From: Drechslerella dactyloides
Taxonomy: Eukaryota; Ascomycota; Orbiliomycetes; Orbiliales; Orbiliaceae
DNA: 64,000 nt
Assembly: GCA_020064725.1 (NCBI GenBank)
Contig: JAGTWJ010000001.1
Span: 3,100,001-3,164,000 of the forward strand
Direction: 5' to 3'
This document shows positions 58,988 through 64,000 of the stretch, piece by piece (position 1 is the stretch's first letter; the number at the start of each line of letters is the position of its first letter). The notes under the pieces were generated by a model, which ran no database searches, had not been told where the DNA came from, and worked only from the letters and a program-made list of their open reading frames with translations. Both the position numbers and the translations under genes were made by a program.

Positions 58988-60069
58988 TGGCGTGCGTGAA
59001 GCATTGAGTATCGCCCAGGGTGCAACTAGGATAAGCGCGGTAGTGCACAGCATCAAGGTGGGTCGTGGACAAGTGTACAGTGTTGATATATAGCAGAAAG
59101 CTAATGATATAGGTAGAATTGAAAGAATTACTCTCACCGCCTCCTCACCATCATCAATCACATCCATCCATCAATTCATCGTCTTCCTACCACTGCAAGC
59201 AGATCGACATTGTTTTTAATGAAAGACAGTTAAATATGGTATTCGCCGCAACTCTGGTCGGGGAATTTTACCTCCAACTAGATAAGCATCATTCATATGG
59301 TCATATCTCTCCCCCTTTTCTCGTGTAAACTCTCTCGATAGCGAATATTGTTAGTGTTTTTTTTGTAAGCAAAAGTTCTCTCTATAGTCAAAAGTCGAAT
59401 ACATCAAAACCAACCCCGAGTGAGGCTGCAGACAGTTTAAATGCCATCTCGAATACAATACCGGAGGAAATTTCGAATCCATAAATACATATCGATGCAT
59501 CGTGATTTAGACGAGGTCCTAACGAAACCTTGGAAGCTGATGAAGCTCTAGCTTCCGTTAGGCCGTCCATGATGCGAGACTTCCGCATTCATCATAAAAC
59601 AGCCGCCCAGGCAGCGCGCGGCACTGATCCTCGTCAAATGCGGCACATACTATCCAACCCAAGCCCCTTCAACCGGCAACACAACTTCACCACAAATATT
59701 GCAAATCAGCTAACATTAGCGGACAAAGTTTTGAGATGACGTAGATATCGTCGCCGCGCCATGTCTAGCAAATCGGCCCATTTGAGAGACCGTGCGTCGC
59801 TCTTTGAAGAAGTTGATATCGCCCTAGATGCTTCATCTCATTCCTCCCACAGTCTGCATGGATACACACGTATGGATACGACGGCACTGGCGTCACGCCT
59901 TGTATCGATGCATGTTTAACTGTCGACGTCGATACCAATAACTCGATAACACTGACACATACTGGCATATATTCCAACCAACTCTATTCGCTTGCCAGTT
60001 TCGATTGAAGACTAATCTATACACATACAAGACTTGGTGTACGTTGCCTAGCAATTGCATACCGCCACG
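58988..60069. other. intergenic stretch, nothing recognised
   Basis: 3' side of the deaminase gene and upstream region of the deacetylase gene. Short open frames only. Confidence 0.5.
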
Positions 60070-62719
60070 ATGTCGTATAATCACAGTGAGATGGTCTCAG
60101 CGCTCAGCTCGCTATTCAGTGGTATTTTCATAGCTGGACGTCAGCCGACGCCGACAGCTACACTCGATACTTCAACAATCCTTGCTCTGACCGGTACTGG
60201 TACTTCGGAGGGTATCTCGAGTGGCACCACAGTGCAGATAGCCAGCGCCGCTGCCACAGATGGAACGTCCGTCTCAACCATCAAGTCAACCGTTCCCGCT
60301 TCTATCGTGAGAAGGATCGCAAAACCCGCACCGACTGTAGCTTCGGACTCAGCTTTTGTTGCGAGTGGCGATATCCCCACGACTGCAAACCAACAGCCAG
60401 CATCGTCGCCAGTCGAGCTACCTCCGTCTGCAGTTCCTTTTGTATCTTCCGCCGTATCCGCCGCTGCTTCTGTTGTACCGATGCCTTCCACTGGGTATAC
60501 GCTTCTGAGCAATGTCTTGATCCTGACACTCGATGCTTCCACGGCAAAGCTGGCTGAAACTCCTCTCGAGAGCTATGGAATGTCATGGGATACCATAATA
60601 GTGCCTGAAGCAGGTATCGATCTTCCAATTCTAAATACCACGCAATCTGATGGTTCGACTATCTGCAACTATAATGCCATCATCATCCCCTCCGATTTAC
60701 GATTTGCCGATGGCGACTCGGGTTGGCGCAGCGGACTGAGTACAGACCAATGGAATGCTTTATATGCCTATCAAACGATGTGCAATGTTCGCATGGTAAA
60801 ACTCAATGCGTATCCAATGTCATCTGAGTTTGGCGTTGAGGGCCTGGGGGGGTGCTGCAGCTCCGGTGAAGAAGGCCAGAACGTTACCATCGTCGCTTCG
60901 GTTACCGCATCACGATTTGCAACCGCCGGTCTGAAATCAGTTCCAGTCAACCTAGCCGGACTGTGGCACAATCCGGCGAAGATCACCGACACCAATGCCA
61001 CACAGACAACGGAGTTTCTGCAATTCAGTCCAAACTCGGAGTTCGCTGATACCACCACTGGCGGTGTCATCAACACGTACCCTGACGGCCGCTCGCAGAT
61101 GGTCTTCTTCGTTGCTTTCGCTACGTGGAGCGCTACCAGCACGTACCTGAACCATATTTGGATCCATTGGGCTACTCGTGGCGTGTACAATGGGTACAGA
61201 CGTGCTCGTCTGAGTACTCAGGTCGATGATGTCCTTCTGGAAACGGACGCCTGGGATACTAAAACCCCATACCGCACGACAGTTGAGGATATGAATACTC
61301 ATGCACTTTGGGTTGCCGACATCAACAAGCGACTTGCTTCAACGAATCCTGGTTCAAACTATTTTGTCGAACTCGGACTTAGTGGCAACGGCAACTTGTT
61401 CCAAGCCAAAGCCCTAGATCCAAACGGACAGAAATGCAAGTACAACTCCACTGTGTACACCAGGTTCCCGGACATCACGCCACTGGACTTCCAAAAACCG
61501 CTTGGAAAAGGTACCGATATTTGGCCGCCAGTTACAAACTTCACGGCATACCCACCCGAGTGCTTCAAGCTTGATCCGCTGGCCGCTTGGCTATCGACAG
61601 CAGCTCCCGCACAGACCGCTTTCTCATACGTCAGTCATACCTTCACGCATCTGAACTTGAACAGCGCTACGTATAATGATACCTACAAGGAGGTCAACTG
61701 GAATTCGCAATACTTCAACCTGATCGGTTTGGACAAGAGCAGTATTCTCAGCACCAAGAGCGTCATCACCCCGGCTGTCACAGGCTTGCGCAACGGAGAT
61801 GCTCTGCAGGCTATGTGGGATAATGGTGTCTGGAATGCCGTTGGAGATAATACCCGTCCGGACTTGAGAAATCCCAACAGCTTTTGGTGGCCGCTGATGA
61901 CCACCGTTGCTGATAACGGGTTCGGCGGCTTCCAGATAACCCCGAGATGGGCAACGAGGATATACTTCAACTGGTGAGCATTCACTTACTCCTTGTTTAA
62001 ACAACAACAATGACTGACTTACCATAGCGATACGACCAAGTGCGTGGTCGCTGAGTGGCTCGCTCTGATCTACGGACAAAGTATGTCGCCACCTGAAGCT
62101 CAAGGCAGTATTGATGATATTCTCCTTCTCGAGAGGGAAAGCACCTTGAACCACATCCTTAGTCTAATGAACGGTAGGCACGCGTATATAAGATTCGTCC
62201 ATCTACCTCTCACATTAAACACTCAAGCGGACCGAGGAACATACTAACACTAACCTCCATACAGACCCATTTGAGTTTCACCAAATGAACATGCGAACAA
62301 GTATAACTAATTCAGTATCGGTCCCCGGCACTTCGCTCTCCGGTCCATATTCTCTACTACAATTGTGGACGGAAACGCAAGTCGCCGAGTACTCACGCCT
62401 GGTGGACTGGCCACTTATTACTCTTAAACAAGACGATCTTGCAACCAGTTTCAAGAACCGCTATTTGCGTGACCAGTGCAACGCGAGCATCCGACAGGCG
62501 GTCAACAATGGTGAAGTTACGGCGGTAATAGTCACGGCGGACCCGAACAACAGCTGCGAAGCGGAAATACCGGTCACCATACCCGGTGGTATCAAGGAGA
62601 CCGGTAGCAATGTTCGAATAGAGCAAATTGGCAACGACCCGACAACGATATGGGTGAAGTTGGGTGGAAGCCCAGTGAGACTGACATTAGCCAAGCCGAT
62701 CTCACTTACGTCTTTGTAG
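60070..62719 (+). CDS. Agd3-like polysaccharide deacetylase (CE18)
   Basis: Exons 60070-61973, 62028-62173 and 62265-62719; phases agree, 834 aa. A Ser/Thr/Ala-rich N-terminal region of about 130 residues precedes LSNVLILTLDAST and a folded core. It contains the metal-binding motif YVSHTFTHLNLNSATYND (H-x3-H) that marks the Agd3/CE18 family, then EVNWNSQYFNLIGL and NPFW-like NSFWWPLMTTV. Agd3 of Aspergillus fumigatus partly deacetylates galactosaminogalactan, making the polymer adhesive. The start Met (MSYNHSEMV) gives only a weak signal sequence, so either the second Met (60091) or a missing 5' exon supplies it. No other genes of the Aspergillus galactosaminogalactan cluster are in the window. 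Confidence 0.87.
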
Positions 62720-63499
62720 ATGGTTTTAGGCGATCTTAGATCTCCTTGGCTACAAGTTTTCCATCACCTGTCTAAATATTTCTGAGCGAATTCGACGCGC
62801 ATCACCACACTATCTCGCAACAATATACGGCAGAAAAGCAGCGCCTGTAGAGCTCGAACTCGAGTTACGGACCAGATCAGATCAGATCAGATCTCAAGCC
62901 GATCTTAAAAGAGCCAACACTGCATCTAGAGCTTGGTGCTATTACAAGCAAAACACAGCCACCCCGACATACATCTTTTACCAGTTGTAGGACATATTAA
63001 TGTAGTCTACGCCTAGATTTAATACTTAGAAAATCGAATTAGCTGTTGTATTTTCTCAAACAACATGAAATCTAGAGGCACTGCTGGTCCAGTCGCGGCC
63101 ACGCGGCCACAAATCGAGTATATTTATCAACTCTATCATGCATTTGCAATATTCGTGGATACGTATACTATCCCTACCGGTTGCTGATCATACCATATGC
63201 TATCCCGCTCGTATAAATGCCCTGGCCCTATTGTGCTCAGGCCACAGGGACGGACAAGAGCCTTCATTATCAATATCTACTGCTAACGCAATGCACCGAT
63301 TGACGATAGTCATGAGCAAATCTGCGCTGGATCTGAGCGTGGCTCGCACGATTACTGTACCACGTGCACGAGGACTCTAAAATTGCTATGCGCACAACTG
63401 TATGAAGAGCCAGATGTATATTTAGGTATCATCCCGTTAAAAAATTTCATCACCTATAATTCTCCACGACAGTCGTTACCGTCATAACTCCAACCCAAT
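62720..63499. other. intergenic stretch, nothing recognised
   Basis: Contains a short AGATC tandem (about 62875-62893). No gene features. Confidence 0.5.
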
Positions 63500-64000
63500 A
63501 TGAGGATCCCTACGAGTATTCTTCTCCAAGCGCTGGCCACCTCATGGGCCGAGGGCGCTGTCATACCTAGGCGGGCCTCCTCTTCCGGGGAGTCACCTGT
63601 CCAGCCTCCTTGGGAGTTGGGTAGCCTTTTTGGCCGTCGAGCTCGCTTTGAGGTCTCCTCTTCGGACTCTAGCAGAGATGTAGATACTTCTTCTACCCCG
63701 AGCACGAGCCCAGCTACCAGTGCTCTCCATATCACAGAAATAACGGATGCCGTCTCAGTCGCCGTCAACGCCTTCAACTCGACACTTTCCGGCTACCACT
63801 CGCATATCATTGCCAGCATCGGGGCGAACGCTACGACTTTCAAGACTATTCTCATCCAGAAACAGAGACCTAGTACGATCACAAAGGTCCACCCTCCGCA
63901 TCTTAGACCTAGCCCGGCGATGGCCAGAATCACCACCACCGCCATGGGTCTGATCACCCAGGATACCACCTATACCACGCTCATGACTGTTGTCAGGACT
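63500..64000 (+). CDS. Ser/Thr-rich, probably secreted protein, 5' part only
   Basis: Open from an ATG at 63500 to the right edge (167 codons, no stop). The N-terminus (MRIPTSILLQALATSWAEGAVIPRRA) reads as a short signal peptide with a basic cleavage region. Then follow a Ser-rich stretch and Thr-Tyr repeats (TTYTTLMTVV) similar in style to the secreted protein at 27628-29339; the two may belong to one family. Function is unknown. Confidence 0.6.
   Translation, partial: MRIPTSILLQALATSWAEGAVIPRRASSSGESPVQPPWELGSLFGRRARFEVSSSDSSRDVDTSSTPSTSPATSALHITEITDAVSVAVNAFNSTLSGYHSHIIASIGANATTFKTILIQKQRPSTITKVHPPHLRPSPAMARITTTAMGLITQDTTYTTLMTVVRT

Noticed and set aside
62875..62893. AGATC tandem repeat considered as a factor-binding array
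   Set aside because: Too short and isolated to support a regulatory role.

Overview
The window looks like nuclear DNA of a filamentous ascomycete (Pezizomycotina). Genes carry short 50-270 bp GT-AG introns, and the families are typical of mould genomes: a copper tyrosinase, a FluG-like amidohydrolase/glutamine-synthetase fusion, an Agd3-like polysaccharide deacetylase, a GH72 glucanosyltransferase, YAT and MFS permeases, and an OTT_1508-like deaminase. I cannot name the species. Intergenic stretches are long. I see no rRNA, convincing tRNA, CRISPR array or intact transposon. Gene models were built by hand; nearly all joins keep the reading frame with consensus splice sites.

Left part (1-31.6 kb): the 5' part of a secreted TAP-like alpha/beta hydrolase (-); a 12-exon tyrosinase (-) with 9-nt and 14-nt microexons; a small Cys-rich protein with a GPI-like tail (-); a secreted Cys-rich protein (-); a gene-poor 5 kb; an MFS transporter (-); a HIT protein (-) divergent from the FluG-like gene (+); an acidic protein of unknown function (+); a secreted S/T-rich protein with a possibly premature stop (+); and a YAT amino-acid permease (-).

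Centre (32.9-47.1 kb): the most striking region. Six paralogous genes encode an N-terminal eight-cysteine finger (C-x3-C-x2-C-x3-C-x-C-x2-C-x2-C-x2-C) followed by a BTB/POZ-like domain. Five share one architecture: a 20-50 nt first exon, a finger exon and a BTB exon, all joined by phase-2 introns. The sixth has gained a linker exon and a divergent BTB part. An F-box gene follows directly, so the block may be devoted to ubiquitin-ligase adaptors; that role is inference.

Right part (47.5-64 kb): the F-box gene (-), a GPI-anchored GH72 enzyme with a very long Ser/Thr/Pro tail (-), a 5 kb gene-poor stretch holding a decayed paralogue of the next gene, an OTT_1508-like deaminase (+), an Agd3-like CE18 deacetylase (+), and the start of another secreted protein (+).
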